From Rhodovulum tesquicola (GTDB taxonomy: Bacteria; Pseudomonadota; Alphaproteobacteria; Rhodobacterales; Rhodobacteraceae), in the NCBI RefSeq assembly GCF_024128855.1, contig NZ_JAMYDV010000002.1:248001-312000 (forward strand): a stretch of DNA of 64,000 nt. The letters are read 5' to 3'. The position numbers and the translations under genes are program-made. Positions 10,254-19,390 of this stretch are shown here, piece by piece. The notes beneath the pieces were generated by a model that worked only from the letters and a program-made list of their open reading frames with translations, searched no databases and was not told where the DNA came from. The first letter of the stretch is position 1, and every line of letters begins with the position of its first letter.

Positions 10254-10732
10254 TCCTGCGCCTCGTAGCGGCCGGATTTGCCGCCCTCCTTGAGTGTCAG
10301 GCGGATCCCGCCGATCTCCATGCCCTTTTCGGCGGCCTTGAGCATGTCGTAGACCGTGAGCGCCGCGACCGAGACGGCGGTCAGCGCCTCCATCTCGACG
10401 CCGGTCTGGCCGGTGGTCCGCACGGTCGCGGCGATGCGGATGCCGGGCAGGGCGGGATCCGGGGCCAGGTCCAGCGCGATGCGGGTGATCGGCAGCGGGT
10501 GGCAGAGCGGGATCAGCGACGCGGTCTGCTTGGCGCCCATGATGCCCGCCAGTCGGGCAACGCCCAGGACATCGCCCTTGTCCGCCCGGCCTTGCCGCAC
10601 GATATCAAGGGTTTGCGAGGTCATTCTTACCCATCCTTCGGCCACCGCAAGCCGGACGGTCACGGGCTTGTCGGACACGTCGACCATATGGGCATGGCCC
10701 TCGGCGTCGAAATGGGTGAGTCCCGCCATCAC
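10250..10732 (-). CDS. moaC: Cyclic pyranopterin monophosphate synthase MoaC
   Basis: Acts with MoaA to make cyclic pyranopterin monophosphate, the first step of molybdenum cofactor synthesis. The 160-aa length matches the family. Visible signatures are [15 protein letters not shown] at the N-terminus, the [10 protein letters not shown] active-site segment, and [11 protein letters not shown] with [11 protein letters not shown]. Two adjacent ATGs leave the start uncertain by one codon. It overlaps both trpC upstream and moeA downstream by 4 bp. Confidence 0.96.
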   Translation of the reverse strand: MMAGLTHFDAEGHAHMVDVSDKPVTVRLAVAEGWVRMTSQTLDIVRQGRADKGDVLGVARLAGIMGAKQTASLIPLCHPLPITRIALDLAPDPALPGIRIAATVRTTGQTGVEMEALTAVSVAALTVYDMLKAAEKGMEIGGIRLTLKEGGKSGRYEAQE

Positions 10733-11538
10733 TGAAGGCCCATCGAGGGGTTGGCCAGCAAGGCGCGGGTCGCCGCGGTGACATCGGGCTGGCGCATCAG
10801 GCTTTCGCCGATCAGGAAGCTGCGAACGCCGTAGCGCGCCATGTCGGCCAGATCGGCGGGGCTGTTCAGCCCGGATTCGCTGACGATCTGGCGGCCCTCG
10901 GGCACCCGTCGGGCAAGCTGGCGCGTTGTCTCAAGAGAGGTCTCGAACGTATTGAGATTGCGGTTGTTTATGCCGATCAGAGGGGATTTCAGATTGCAGG
11001 CGCGGTCCAGTTCCCCGGCGTCGTGGACCTCGATCAGCGCATCCATGCCCCAGCGCAGCGCGGCGTCCTCCAGTTCTGCCGCCTGGGCATCCGAGACGCT
11101 GGCCATGATGATCAGGATGCAGTCCGCCCCCAGCGCGCGTGCCTCGGCGACCTGATAGGGGTCATACATGAAATCCTTGCGCAGGCAGGGCAGCTTGACG
11201 GCGCGATGCGCCTGGGTCAGGTAGTCCTTCGCACCCTGGAAGGACGGCGTGTCGGTCAGCACCGACAGGCAGGTCGCCCCGCCCGCCTCGTAGGCCCGGG
11301 CCAGTTCGGGCACGTCGAAATCCTCGCGGATCAAGCCCTTGGAGGGGCTGGCCTTCTTGATCTCGGCGATCAGGCCATAGCCCTCTCGCGCGGCCCTGTG
11401 CAGCGCCTTGGCAAAGGGGCGGACGGGCGGCGCGGCCCGCGCGTCGGCCTCGACGTCGGACAATGGGAGGGCGGCCTTGTCGGCGGCGATCTCGTCCAGC
11501 TTGTAGGCCTTGATGCGATCGAGGATGGTTTCGCTCAT
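10729..11538 (-). CDS. trpC: Indole-3-glycerol phosphate synthase
   Basis: TIM-barrel enzyme that closes the indole ring in tryptophan synthesis. The 269-aa protein has the substrate and catalytic motif [10 protein letters not shown] (about residues 60-69), the [13 protein letters not shown] segment, [12 protein letters not shown] and the phosphate-binding [12 protein letters not shown]. No phosphoribosylanthranilate isomerase domain is fused to it. It overlaps trpD and moaC by 4 bp, making the tryptophan and molybdopterin genes one translational chain. Confidence 0.97.
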   Translation of the reverse strand: MSETILDRIKAYKLDEIAADKAALPLSDVEADARAAPPVRPFAKALHRAAREGYGLIAEIKKASPSKGLIREDFDVPELARAYEAGGATCLSVLTDTPSFQGAKDYLTQAHRAVKLPCLRKDFMYDPYQVAEARALGADCILIIMASVSDAQAAELEDAALRWGMDALIEVHDAGELDRACNLKSPLIGINNRNLNTFETSLETTRQLARRVPEGRQIVSESGLNSPADLADMARYGVRSFLIGESLMRQPDVTAATRALLANPSMGLQ

Positions 11539-12554
11539 GTGGGCTCCGAGGTGATCTGGGCAAGCGCCTGCACCTTGGCCCGGGCCTGGCCGCTGTCGAT
11601 GCTTTCGGACGCCATTTCAACGCCTTCTCGCAGGGTCTTTGCGCGGTTTGCGACGAGAAGGGCGGCGGCGGCGTTGTAGAGCACCGCGTCGCGATAGGCG
11701 GACGGTTCGCCATCGAGCAGCGCGGCGAAGGCGCGGGCGTTGTGTTCGGGCGTGCCGCCGAGAATGTCCTCGAACGGATGTTCGGGCAGGCCGGCCTCGT
11801 CGGGGTGAAGCTCGCGTTCGGTGACCTCGCCGCCCTCCAGCATGGCGACGAAGGAGATACCCGAGATCGACAATTCGTCGGTGCCGTCGCCGCCATGGAC
11901 AAGCCAGGCGGCTTCGGATCCGAGCGCGGCCAGCGTCTCGGCCATCGGGCGGATCAGCGTCCGCGAGAACGCGCCAGTCAGTTGCCGCTTGACCCCCGCG
12001 GGGTTGGTCAGCGGTCCGAGGATGTTGAAGATCGTGCGCGTGCCCAGTTCGGCGCGGGTCGGGCCGACATGGGCCATCGCGGGGTGGTGCATGGGCGCCA
12101 TCATGAATCCGATGCCGACCTCTTTCAGAGCCTTTTCAACGATTTCCGGGCCGACCATCACGTTGATGCCCATCTGGGACAGGGCATCCGCCGCACCCGA
12201 TTTCGAGCTGAGATTGCGGTTGCCATGCTTGGCCACCGGCACGCCCGCGCCTGCCACCACGAAGGCCGTGGCGGTCGAGATGTTCAGCGTGCCCTTGCCG
12301 TCGCCGCCCGTTCCGACGATGTCCATGGCACCTGCGGGGGCGGTGACCTTGCGGCATTTCGACCGCATCACGGCGGCGGCGGCGGCGAATTCGTCCACCG
12401 TCTCGCCCCGCGTGCGCAGCGCCATCAGCAGGCCGCCGATCTGGCTGGGGGTCGCCTCGCCCTCGAACAGCGCCTCGAACGCGACCCGCGCCTCCTCCCT
12501 TGTCAGCGGGCGGTCGGCGGCGATGCCGATCAGCGGCTTCAACTCGTCGCTCAT
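11535..12554 (-). CDS. trpD: Anthranilate phosphoribosyltransferase
   Basis: Transfers phosphoribosyl from PRPP to anthranilate. The 339-aa protein carries the family signature [14 protein letters not shown] and [19 protein letters not shown]. It also has the N-terminal helical part with [17 protein letters not shown]. Length and motifs are normal, so it is predicted active. It overlaps trpG and trpC by 4 bp each. Confidence 0.97.
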   Translation of the reverse strand: MSDELKPLIGIAADRPLTREEARVAFEALFEGEATPSQIGGLLMALRTRGETVDEFAAAAAVMRSKCRKVTAPAGAMDIVGTGGDGKGTLNISTATAFVVAGAGVPVAKHGNRNLSSKSGAADALSQMGINVMVGPEIVEKALKEVGIGFMMAPMHHPAMAHVGPTRAELGTRTIFNILGPLTNPAGVKRQLTGAFSRTLIRPMAETLAALGSEAAWLVHGGDGTDELSISGISFVAMLEGGEVTERELHPDEAGLPEHPFEDILGGTPEHNARAFAALLDGEPSAYRDAVLYNAAAALLVANRAKTLREGVEMASESIDSGQARAKVQALAQITSEPT

Positions 12555-13132
12555 GCCGGTTCCTTCACCGTTTGCAGGAAGTTGCCCAGCAGCGCGTGAC
12601 CATGTTCGGACGCGATGCTTTCGGGATGGAACTGCACCCCGTGGATCGGCAACGTGCGGTGGCGCAGGCCCATGATCGTGCCATCGGCAAGCCAGGCATT
12701 CGCCACGAGGCAGTCGGGCAGGGTTTCGCGCTCGACGATCAGGGAATGGTAGCGCGTCGCGTTGAAGGGCGAGGGCAGGCCCGCGAAAACGCCGGTGGCG
12801 TCATGCTCGATCCGGCCCATCTTGCCATGCACGATCTCGCCCGCGCGCACGACGCGGCCGCCGAATGCCTCGCCGATGGTCTGGTGGCCGAGGCAGACGC
12901 CCAGCAGCGGCGTTGCGGTCTCGGCAGCGGCGCGGGTCAGCGCGAGGCAGATCCCCGCCTGCGCCGGATCGCAGGGGCCGGGTGACAGGATGATCGCGGA
13001 CGGGTTCAGCGCCATCGCCTGCTGCACGTCCATCGTATCGTTGCGCACGACGCGCGTCTCGGCGCCCATCTCGCCCAGGTAATGGACGAGATTCCAGGTG
13101 AAGCTGTCGTAATTGTCGATCAGTAGCAGCAT
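12551..13132 (-). CDS. trpG: Anthranilate synthase glutamine amidotransferase component
   Basis: Supplies ammonia from glutamine to the TrpE subunit. This is a 193-aa class I amidotransferase with nucleophile C80 in [13 protein letters not shown] and the catalytic pair H169/E171 in VQFHPES. The oxyanion segment LSPGPCDP is present. It is the first gene of the trpG-trpD-trpC-moaC-moeA run. No trpE is present in the window, so the large subunit must be encoded elsewhere. Confidence 0.96.
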   Translation of the reverse strand: MLLLIDNYDSFTWNLVHYLGEMGAETRVVRNDTMDVQQAMALNPSAIILSPGPCDPAQAGICLALTRAAAETATPLLGVCLGHQTIGEAFGGRVVRAGEIVHGKMGRIEHDATGVFAGLPSPFNATRYHSLIVERETLPDCLVANAWLADGTIMGLRHRTLPIHGVQFHPESIASEHGHALLGNFLQTVKEPA

Positions 13133-13286
13133 GGTCGCGCCAGAAGCGAAAGAGGGTGAACCCGGGTGCGGGTCGGGCTATACATGCTCAGAGCGGTGCG
13201 CCCCGGTCAAGGGGCGGCAGTGCGGGCAAATCCCGCGCGAGGCAGAAGGCAAGAGGCGCAAGGCCAAAACCCTGAAGGAGCACGGC

Positions 13287-14978
13287 ATGGGCAGGGGACT
13301 GTTCGGCGGGATTGTCTGGGGCATCGTCCTGAGTGGCTTGGTGCTGGTCGTGCTGGCGCTGGTCGGCCCGCCGCCGACCCGGCCGGGCGAGGCCCCGGTG
13401 CCGCCGATGGCCGGCCGCCCCGAGGCGCCGCCGTCGCAGACAAGACCGCCCGAGGCCGCACCGGAAACCGCGCCGCCCGCCGCTGCGGAGCGTCCCGGCG
13501 CCCTTGCGCGCCCCGAGCCCGCCCGTGCGCCCGCCACCGATATCGAGCTTCCGCCCGGATCGGAGTTCAACCGCAGGCCGCCCGACCGCGAGGCCAGCCT
13601 GCCCAGCGCCGATGAAGGCCGCCGCGGCGCGCCGCCCGTGCGCGGACCGGATGCGGGGGGGGCGGCAATCGAGTCGCCCCGGCTTGACACCGCGCCGGGG
13701 GCGGCGCCCGCGCCGGTGACCTCTGGCCCTGACGGGCTGGCGCCGCCGCTCTCGGCCGAAGCGCCGCCCGATTTCGCCGCGGACGAGCCCGTGCAGACAG
13801 CCCCCGGCGCGACCGCGCCGCTGGCCGTGCCGCCGGAACGCGACGACATGGCCGTGACCGCGCCGGACGTCCTGGCCGAGGTGACGGCCGGGGCCGGTGA
13901 CGGAGAACCTGCCGCGCAGGACGCCGTTCCGGCGCCCGGCGATGGCGACGCGCAGGCCGCTACGGATGCCGGGGGGGGCATGCGCGACCCCGTCGAGCCT
14001 GCGCAGCCACGCATCCGCCCGCTGCCCGTGCTGCCGGAAAGGGCGGAGGGCGGCGACGTCGGGATGACCGGCATGCAGGCCGAGGCCCCCCCGGACAGCC
14101 CGCCGGGCGGCGCGCTGCGCGTTCCGGCCCCCAGCGGCGGGATCGAGGCCCCCGATATCCGCACCGGCCGGTTGCCGATGGTCGGCACCGCGCCGCCCGA
14201 GACCGCAGCCGATGCCGCCCAGCCGCCGGAAGCGGCGCAGGAACCGGCAGAGGACGGTGCCGAGGCCGCGGAGGCCAGCCCCGGGGCCATGCCGCGCGAG
14301 GGGCTGGGGGCGCTGGCCCGCAACGCGGTGCCGTTCCAGCCCGCCGCGGACCGCCCGCTTTTCTCGGTGATCCTGATCGACGCGGGCGAAGAAGGGCTCG
14401 ACCGCGCGGCGCTGATGACCTTTTCCTTCCCGGTGACCTTCGCGGTCGATCCGAACCGCCCGGACGCGGATGAGGCGATGGCCGCCTATCGCGCGGCGGG
14501 CTACGAGGTGGTCGCGCTGGCCACGGGGCTGCCGCAAGGGGCGACGCCCGGCGATCTGGAGGTCGCGCTGGCCGCGCAGCAAGGGCTGCTCGACCGGGCG
14601 GTGGCGGTGATGGATGTGGCCGGGGCGGGGTTCCAGGACGACCGCGCGCTGACCGCGCAGATGGTGGCCTTTGCCGGAGAGACCGGGCATGGGCTGGTGA
14701 CCTATGACCGCGGGCTGAACAGCGCGGCGCGGCTGGCGGGCCAGGCAGGTGTTCCGCAGGCCACGGTGTTCCGCATGCTCGACGAGGACCGCCCCAACGC
14801 CCCCACGATCCGGCGCATCATGGACCGCGCGGTGTTCAAGGCCCGCCAGGACGGCCATGTGGTGATGGTCGGGCACAGCTATTCGGACACGGTGACCGCG
14901 CTTTATTCATGGGCGCTGGAGGCCGAGGCCGAGGCGGTCACGCTGGCGCCGATCTCGGCGGTGCTGCGCCGCCGCTGA
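13287..14978 (+). CDS. Membrane-anchored divergent polysaccharide deacetylase-family protein
   Basis: A 563-aa protein starting at ATG 13287 with a strong ribosome-binding site (GAAGGAG, 6-nt spacing). One N-terminal membrane helix (about residues 4-28) is followed by about 330 residues of low-complexity Pro/Ala/Glu-rich sequence. The C-terminal ~210-residue domain begins PLFSVILIDAGEEGL and includes SFPVTFAVDPNRPDA, a DR-rich helical part and the late segment GHVVMVGHSYSDTV. This matches the divergent polysaccharide deacetylase family (DUF610-like), thought to work on envelope glycans. The Pro-rich region probably spans the periplasm. The true substrate is unknown. An open frame extends upstream to 13113 but has no suitable start. 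Confidence 0.85.
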   Translation: MGRGLFGGIVWGIVLSGLVLVVLALVGPPPTRPGEAPVPPMAGRPEAPPSQTRPPEAAPETAPPAAAERPGALARPEPARAPATDIELPPGSEFNRRPPDREASLPSADEGRRGAPPVRGPDAGGAAIESPRLDTAPGAAPAPVTSGPDGLAPPLSAEAPPDFAADEPVQTAPGATAPLAVPPERDDMAVTAPDVLAEVTAGAGDGEPAAQDAVPAPGDGDAQAATDAGGGMRDPVEPAQPRIRPLPVLPERAEGGDVGMTGMQAEAPPDSPPGGALRVPAPSGGIEAPDIRTGRLPMVGTAPPETAADAAQPPEAAQEPAEDGAEAAEASPGAMPREGLGALARNAVPFQPAADRPLFSVILIDAGEEGLDRAALMTFSFPVTFAVDPNRPDADEAMAAYRAAGYEVVALATGLPQGATPGDLEVALAAQQGLLDRAVAVMDVAGAGFQDDRALTAQMVAFAGETGHGLVTYDRGLNSAARLAGQAGVPQATVFRMLDEDRPNAPTIRRIMDRAVFKARQDGHVVMVGHSYSDTVTALYSWALEAEAEAVTLAPISAVLRRR

Positions 14979-14997
14979 GCGGGCTTGCGGCGCCGCG

Positions 14998-15741
14998 TCA
15001 GCCCCCGGCGTCTAGCTCGAAATCGGGCAGGCTGTCCAGCGCGGTCTTCAGCGCCTCGCCCCAGCCTGCCGAGATCGCGTGATAATAGGGGTCGCCCGCC
15101 GCGATCCGAAGCTGCGGCTCCAGCGTCAGGCTGCCCGCGCGGTAGAGTTGCAGGTCGAAGGGCGGGCCGACCGAGAGGTTCGCCTTGACCGTGCTGTCGA
15201 AGCTGACCAGCAACAGCTTGATCGCCTGTTCGAACCCCATCGTCCGGTCATAGGCCCGCACCAGGATCGGGCGGCCATATTTCGTCTCGCCGATCTGGAA
15301 GAACGGCGTGTCGGCGCCGGCCTCGATGAAATTGCCCTCGGGATAGATCAGGAACAGCCGCACCGGCCCGCCCTTGATCTGCCCGCCCAGAATCAGCGTG
15401 GCGTTGAAGGTGCCTTCGGCGCGCTGGCCCTGGGTGCCGGGCTGCGCGATCACGCTGCGCAGCGTGTCCGCCACGAGGCGGGCGGCCTGGAACATCGAGG
15501 GCACCTCGTTGATCGAGGGATCGCGCTCGCCATGGGCCTTGGTGCGCTCGTCCAGCAGGCTGACCACGGCCTGGGTGGTGGCCAGGTTGCCCGCCGTCAT
15601 CAGCATCAGCACCCGTTCGCCCGGCACCTGCCAGGTGAAGAGCTTGCGGAAGGTCGAGATGTTGTCCACCCCCGCATTGGTACGGGTGTCGGCCATCATC
15701 ACCAGCCCCCGGTCCAGCATCAGCCCGACGCAATAGGTCAT
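14998..15741 (-). CDS. Anbu-type proteasome-related peptidase
   Basis: A 247-aa N-terminal-nucleophile hydrolase of the Anbu (ancestral beta-subunit) group, related to HslV and proteasome beta subunits. After loss of Met1, Thr2 of MTYCVGLMLDRGLVM would be the nucleophile. The ADTRTNAG segment and the Lys in STFRKLF match proteasome-type active sites. No ATPase partner gene is adjacent. It is the last gene of a four-gene operon with a transglutaminase-like protein, an alpha-E protein and a circularly permuted ATP-grasp protein, which is its characteristic context. Its in vivo substrate is not established. Confidence 0.9.
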   Translation of the reverse strand: MTYCVGLMLDRGLVMMADTRTNAGVDNISTFRKLFTWQVPGERVLMLMTAGNLATTQAVVSLLDERTKAHGERDPSINEVPSMFQAARLVADTLRSVIAQPGTQGQRAEGTFNATLILGGQIKGGPVRLFLIYPEGNFIEAGADTPFFQIGETKYGRPILVRAYDRTMGFEQAIKLLLVSFDSTVKANLSVGPPFDLQLYRAGSLTLEPQLRIAAGDPYYHAISAGWGEALKTALDSLPDFELDAGG

Positions 15742-15764
15742 TGCCCGTCCCGTTTCCCGCGCGG

Positions 15765-16562
15765 CTATTGCTGCGCCACCTCGATCTCGACCGACAGGGC
15801 CTCGCCCGCGCCGCCGATCCGCGTGCCCCGGACCGGGGCCGCCTCGTCATAGTCCAGCCCCGTGGCGACCCGGACATAGCGGATGTCGGGCGAGATGCCG
15901 TTCGAGACGTCGAAGCCGACCCAGCCCAGCCCCTCGACATGGGCCTCGGCCCAGGCGTGCATCGCGTTCTGTTCGACACGGTCGTCCATCCGCAGATAGC
16001 CCGAGACATAGCGCGCCGGAAAGCCCATTTCGCGCGCGCAGGCGGTGAAGACATGCGCATGGTCCTGGCAGACGCCGCGCCCCTCGGCCAGGGCGTCCTC
16101 GGCGGTGGTGCCTGCATCGGTCGAGCCCAGTTCGTAGGACACGGCGCCGAGGATGATCCGCGACAGCTCGTGCAGGCGTGCGAGACCGGTCTCGCCCGTG
16201 ACCTCGCGGATCAGCGCCCGGCAGCCCTGGCCCGCCCGGGTGCGCGGGGTCGCGCGGCGGAACAGCCAGAGCGGCGCGGGGCCGCGATGCGCGCCCACGA
16301 TGCCGTGGGTCTCGACCAGATCGACCTCGCCCTCCGAGCGCACGACCAGTTCCGTGGCGTCGCGCTCGAAGCTGAGCAGTTCCACGGTATTGTGGTTGTG
16401 ATCCTCGAAGGAGAGTTCCTTGCGGCCGCCCTCGACCGTGGTGGTCCAGGCGATCACGGTCTGCTGGTGGCTGGATTTCGGCGTCTTGCGCAATTGCTGC
16501 AACCCGTAGGTCACCGGGTTCTCGAAGCGATAACGGGTGGTGTGGCGGATCCTCAGGCGCAT
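15765..16562 (-). CDS. Transglutaminase-like cysteine peptidase-fold protein
   Basis: A 265-aa protein starting MRLRIRHTTRYRF, the usual start of the bacterial transglutaminase-like family with its N-terminal beta domain. The papain-like triad is visible: Cys in GRGVCQDHAHVF, His in AMHAWAEAHV and Asp in WVGFDVSNG. It probably cleaves or forms amide bonds. I chose ATG 16562, 4 bp after the alpha-E stop. An upstream in-frame ATG would add 39 atypical residues from inside the alpha-E gene. It is the third gene of the operon, 23 bp before the Anbu gene. Confidence 0.9.
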   Translation of the reverse strand: MRLRIRHTTRYRFENPVTYGLQQLRKTPKSSHQQTVIAWTTTVEGGRKELSFEDHNHNTVELLSFERDATELVVRSEGEVDLVETHGIVGAHRGPAPLWLFRRATPRTRAGQGCRALIREVTGETGLARLHELSRIILGAVSYELGSTDAGTTAEDALAEGRGVCQDHAHVFTACAREMGFPARYVSGYLRMDDRVEQNAMHAWAEAHVEGLGWVGFDVSNGISPDIRYVRVATGLDYDEAAPVRGTRIGGAGEALSVEIEVAQQ

Positions 16563-16566
16563 GGGC

Positions 16567-17517
16567 TCACTCGTAGAACCTGTAGTCGATCTCGATCTGG
16601 TGGCCCAGCGCGGCGAGCGCGGCGAGGATGTCCTGCAGGTATTCGTGCAGGCCGTATTCGAAGATCGAGTCGATGTCATGGGACATGAAGCGGCGCACCA
16701 GCGTATCCACCTGCGCGTGACAGGGATGACGCAGCCCGTAATCGGAGGCGAGATAGTCCAGGTTGTCGCGGATCTTGGAGATAGAGAATTTCAGGCTGCG
16801 CGGCATCCGCCGGTCGAGAATCAGGAAGCGCGCGATATCCACGGAACAGGCCTGGTTGCCATGGACCATGCGATAGCCCCCGCGGGCCGAGACCGAGCGC
16901 AGGATCGTCTCCCACTGGACATTGTCGATCGAACTGCCCACCGAGTTCACCGAGGGCAGCAGCACATAGTATTTCACGTCCAGGATGCGCGCGATGTTGT
17001 CGGCGCGTTCCAGATAGGTGCCGATGCGGGCGAAGTTGAAGATGTCGTTGCGCAGCATCGTGCCCTGTGTCGTGCCGCGCACAAGGGCGGTGTGCTGCTT
17101 GATCATGTCGATCACGGCGGGCAGGTCGCGTTCGTTGACCTTGCGGGCCAGCCGCTCGCGCACCTGCATGTAGCAGCGGTTCATCGCCTCCCAGACGTCA
17201 TGGGTCAGCGCGGTGCGCACCAGCCGCGCGTTCTGCCGCGCCGCCGAGATCGCCGAGAGCACCGAGGACGGGTTGTCCTTGGAGCGCAGCATCCAGTCGA
17301 TCGCGGCTTCCTTGGTGACCTCGTCATGGCGGGACAGATAGCCATCCGCCACGCCCGCGGTCTGCATGATCGATAGCCATTCGCCATCCGAGCTTTCCAG
17401 CCGGGTCAGCGCGATGCGCTGGCCGGTCTCGACCAGGCGCGAGATGTTCTCGGCCCGTTCGAGATGGCGATACATCCAGAACAGCCCGTTTGCGGTCTTG
17501 CCCAGCATGCGGCTCAA
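16567..17517 (-). CDS. Alpha-E domain protein (partner of circularly permuted ATP-grasp)
   Basis: A 316-aa, largely alpha-helical protein of the alpha-E family (COG2307 type). The N-terminal MLGKTANGLFWMYRHLERAEN is the family signature. Repeated helical segments follow (NARLVRTALTHDVWEAMN, IGTYLERADNIARILDVKYY). No catalytic residues are evident. The family is nearly always encoded beside a COG2308 ATP-grasp, and here it overlaps that gene by 4 bp. It may serve as substrate carrier, scaffold or regulator; the function is unproven. Confidence 0.9.
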   Translation of the reverse strand: MSRMLGKTANGLFWMYRHLERAENISRLVETGQRIALTRLESSDGEWLSIMQTAGVADGYLSRHDEVTKEAAIDWMLRSKDNPSSVLSAISAARQNARLVRTALTHDVWEAMNRCYMQVRERLARKVNERDLPAVIDMIKQHTALVRGTTQGTMLRNDIFNFARIGTYLERADNIARILDVKYYVLLPSVNSVGSSIDNVQWETILRSVSARGGYRMVHGNQACSVDIARFLILDRRMPRSLKFSISKIRDNLDYLASDYGLRHPCHAQVDTLVRRFMSHDIDSIFEYGLHEYLQDILAALAALGHQIEIDYRFYE

Positions 17518-18935
17518 TCCTCCAGCACCCAGGTGTCCTTGGTGCCGCCCCCTTGCGAGGAGTTCACCACGAGCGATCCCTTCTTCAGCGCCACCCGCGT
17601 CAGCCCGCCGGGCGTGATGTTGATGCCGTTCGGACCCACCAGCACGAAGGGCCGCAGATCCACATGGCGCGGCGCGAGACCGTTGCGGGTGAAGATCGGC
17701 ACGGTCGAGAGCGAGAGCGTGGGCTGGGCGATGTAATTGCCCGGCCGCGCCATCAGCTTCTTGCGAAACTCGGCCAGGTCCTTGCGCGTGGCCGCGGGCC
17801 CGATCAGCATGCCGTAGCCGCCCGAGCCATGCACCTCCTTGACCACCAGTTCGGACAGATGGTCGAGCACATAGGCCAGCGCGTCGGGTTCGGAACAGCG
17901 CCAGGTCGGCACGTTTTCCAGCAGCGCCTTTTCGCCCGTGTAGAACTCCACGATCTCGGGCATGTAGCTGTAGATCGCCTTGTCATCGGCGATGCCGGTG
18001 CCGGGCGCGTTGGCGATGGTGATCCGGCCCGCGCGGTAGACATCCATGATGCCGGGGATCCCCAGCGCCGAGTCCGGGTTGAAGTTCAGCGGATCGAGGA
18101 AATCGTCGTCCACCCGGCGATAGAGAACGTCGATCGGCTGATAGCCTTGCGTCGTGCGCATCGCCACCTTGCCGTCGACCACGCGCAGGTCGTGTCCCTC
18201 GACCAGTTCGACGCCCATCTGGTCGGCGAGGAAGGCATGCTCGAAATAGGCGGAATTGTAGATCCCGGGCGTCAGCACCGCGACGGTGGGCGCATCCGAC
18301 CCGTTGGGCGCGCAGGAGGCGAGCGAGCGGCGCAGATCCGCGGGGTAGGACTGGACCGGCTGTACCCGGTTCTGGGAGAACAGCTCGGGGAACATCTGGA
18401 GCATCGTCTCGCGGTTTTCCAGCATGTAGCTGACGCCGCTGGGCGTGCGGGCATTGTCCTCGAGCACATAGAACTGGTCGTCGCCGGTGCGCACCAGGTC
18501 GATGCCGACGATATGGGTATAGATGCCGCCGGGCGGTTCCACCCCGATCATCTGCGGCAGGAAGGCATCGTTGCGCGAGATCGCCTGTTCGGGGATGCGC
18601 CCCGCCTTCACGATCTCCTGGCGGTGATAGATATCGTAGAGGAAGGCGTTGATCGCGCGCACCCGCTGTTCGATGCCGCGGCTCAACCGCTGCCATTCGC
18701 GCCCCGAAATGATCCGCGGGATGATGTCGAAGGGGATCAGCCGTTCCTCGGCCTCGGCCCGGCCATAGACGTTGAAGGTGATGCCGGTCAGCCGGAACAC
18801 CTCCTCGGCCTCGCGCTGCTTGGCGCGCAGCCGGGCGATGTCCTCGCCCTCGAACCAGTTCTGAAAGCGCCGGTAAGGCGGGCGCAGCTCTGCGTCCCGG
18901 CCCCACATCTCGTCGAAGATCGGTGTTTCGCTCAT
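17514..18935 (-). CDS. Circularly permuted ATP-grasp protein
   Basis: A 473-aa protein of the COG2308 circularly permuted ATP-grasp type, predicted to join a carboxylate and an amine using ATP (amidoligase). Typical segments are FNVYGRAEAEERLIPFDIIPR, YVLEDNARTPSGVSYMLENR, LTPGIYNSAYFEHAFLA, VLYRRVDDDFLDPL and, toward the C-terminus, VVKEVHGSGGYGMLIGP. It is the first gene of the four-gene operon, overlaps the alpha-E gene by 4 bp and has a long non-coding region upstream. I infer synthesis of a small peptide or peptide-like compound processed by the downstream transglutaminase and Anbu proteins. Confidence 0.9.
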   Translation of the reverse strand: MSETPIFDEMWGRDAELRPPYRRFQNWFEGEDIARLRAKQREAEEVFRLTGITFNVYGRAEAEERLIPFDIIPRIISGREWQRLSRGIEQRVRAINAFLYDIYHRQEIVKAGRIPEQAISRNDAFLPQMIGVEPPGGIYTHIVGIDLVRTGDDQFYVLEDNARTPSGVSYMLENRETMLQMFPELFSQNRVQPVQSYPADLRRSLASCAPNGSDAPTVAVLTPGIYNSAYFEHAFLADQMGVELVEGHDLRVVDGKVAMRTTQGYQPIDVLYRRVDDDFLDPLNFNPDSALGIPGIMDVYRAGRITIANAPGTGIADDKAIYSYMPEIVEFYTGEKALLENVPTWRCSEPDALAYVLDHLSELVVKEVHGSGGYGMLIGPAATRKDLAEFRKKLMARPGNYIAQPTLSLSTVPIFTRNGLAPRHVDLRPFVLVGPNGINITPGGLTRVALKKGSLVVNSSQGGGTKDTWVLED

Positions 18936-19390
18936 GCTGCTACGCTAGGCAGGCGCCGGGGCCAGAGCAATATGCAAGCTGTCGGGCAGGGGCGCGTTTC
19001 CGGGCAGGTGCCTGTTTTTTGAGCAGCGTCGCCGCTCGAAAACAGGCGCGGCCGCCCAGCCGTCTTGCTCCACGGTTCGGTGGAGCGGATCCTGGGCACC
19101 GTCCGCTAAAGGCTGCCGGCCCGCATCCCCGGAACGACCTTTTCGGACCGGGTGAAACGGGGGGAATACGATTCCGAGGCCGCAGGCCGACATGCCGCGC
19201 AAGGAAAACCGTTCCGGACCGCAGACGCTATCGGCGGCGTGATCGGGAGGGCGAAGGCCGATGCGGGGCAGGGTCGGACCAAACGGCGGCTTTACGACCT
19301 TTTCCGTGAAAGCTATGGATCTGTCGTGAATGGACGTCTAGTCAGGGCAGGGTGGGGCGGATCCCCGCCACCGATCCGGCGAGGGTTCAG
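18936..19390. other. 455-bp intergenic region with two hairpins between the ATP-grasp operon and zwf
   Basis: I see no convincing gene; an 84-codon open frame here has no family features. Two strong inverted repeats are present. The first (19008-19049) has arms CCTGTTTTTTGAGC and GCTCGAAAACAGG around AGCGTCGCC, extendable by about 3 pairs. The second (19067-19086) is a perfect 7-bp stem GCTCCAC/GTGGAGC with a GGTTCG loop. Promoters for the divergent ATP-grasp and zwf genes must lie here, but I cannot place them. Confidence 0.6.
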
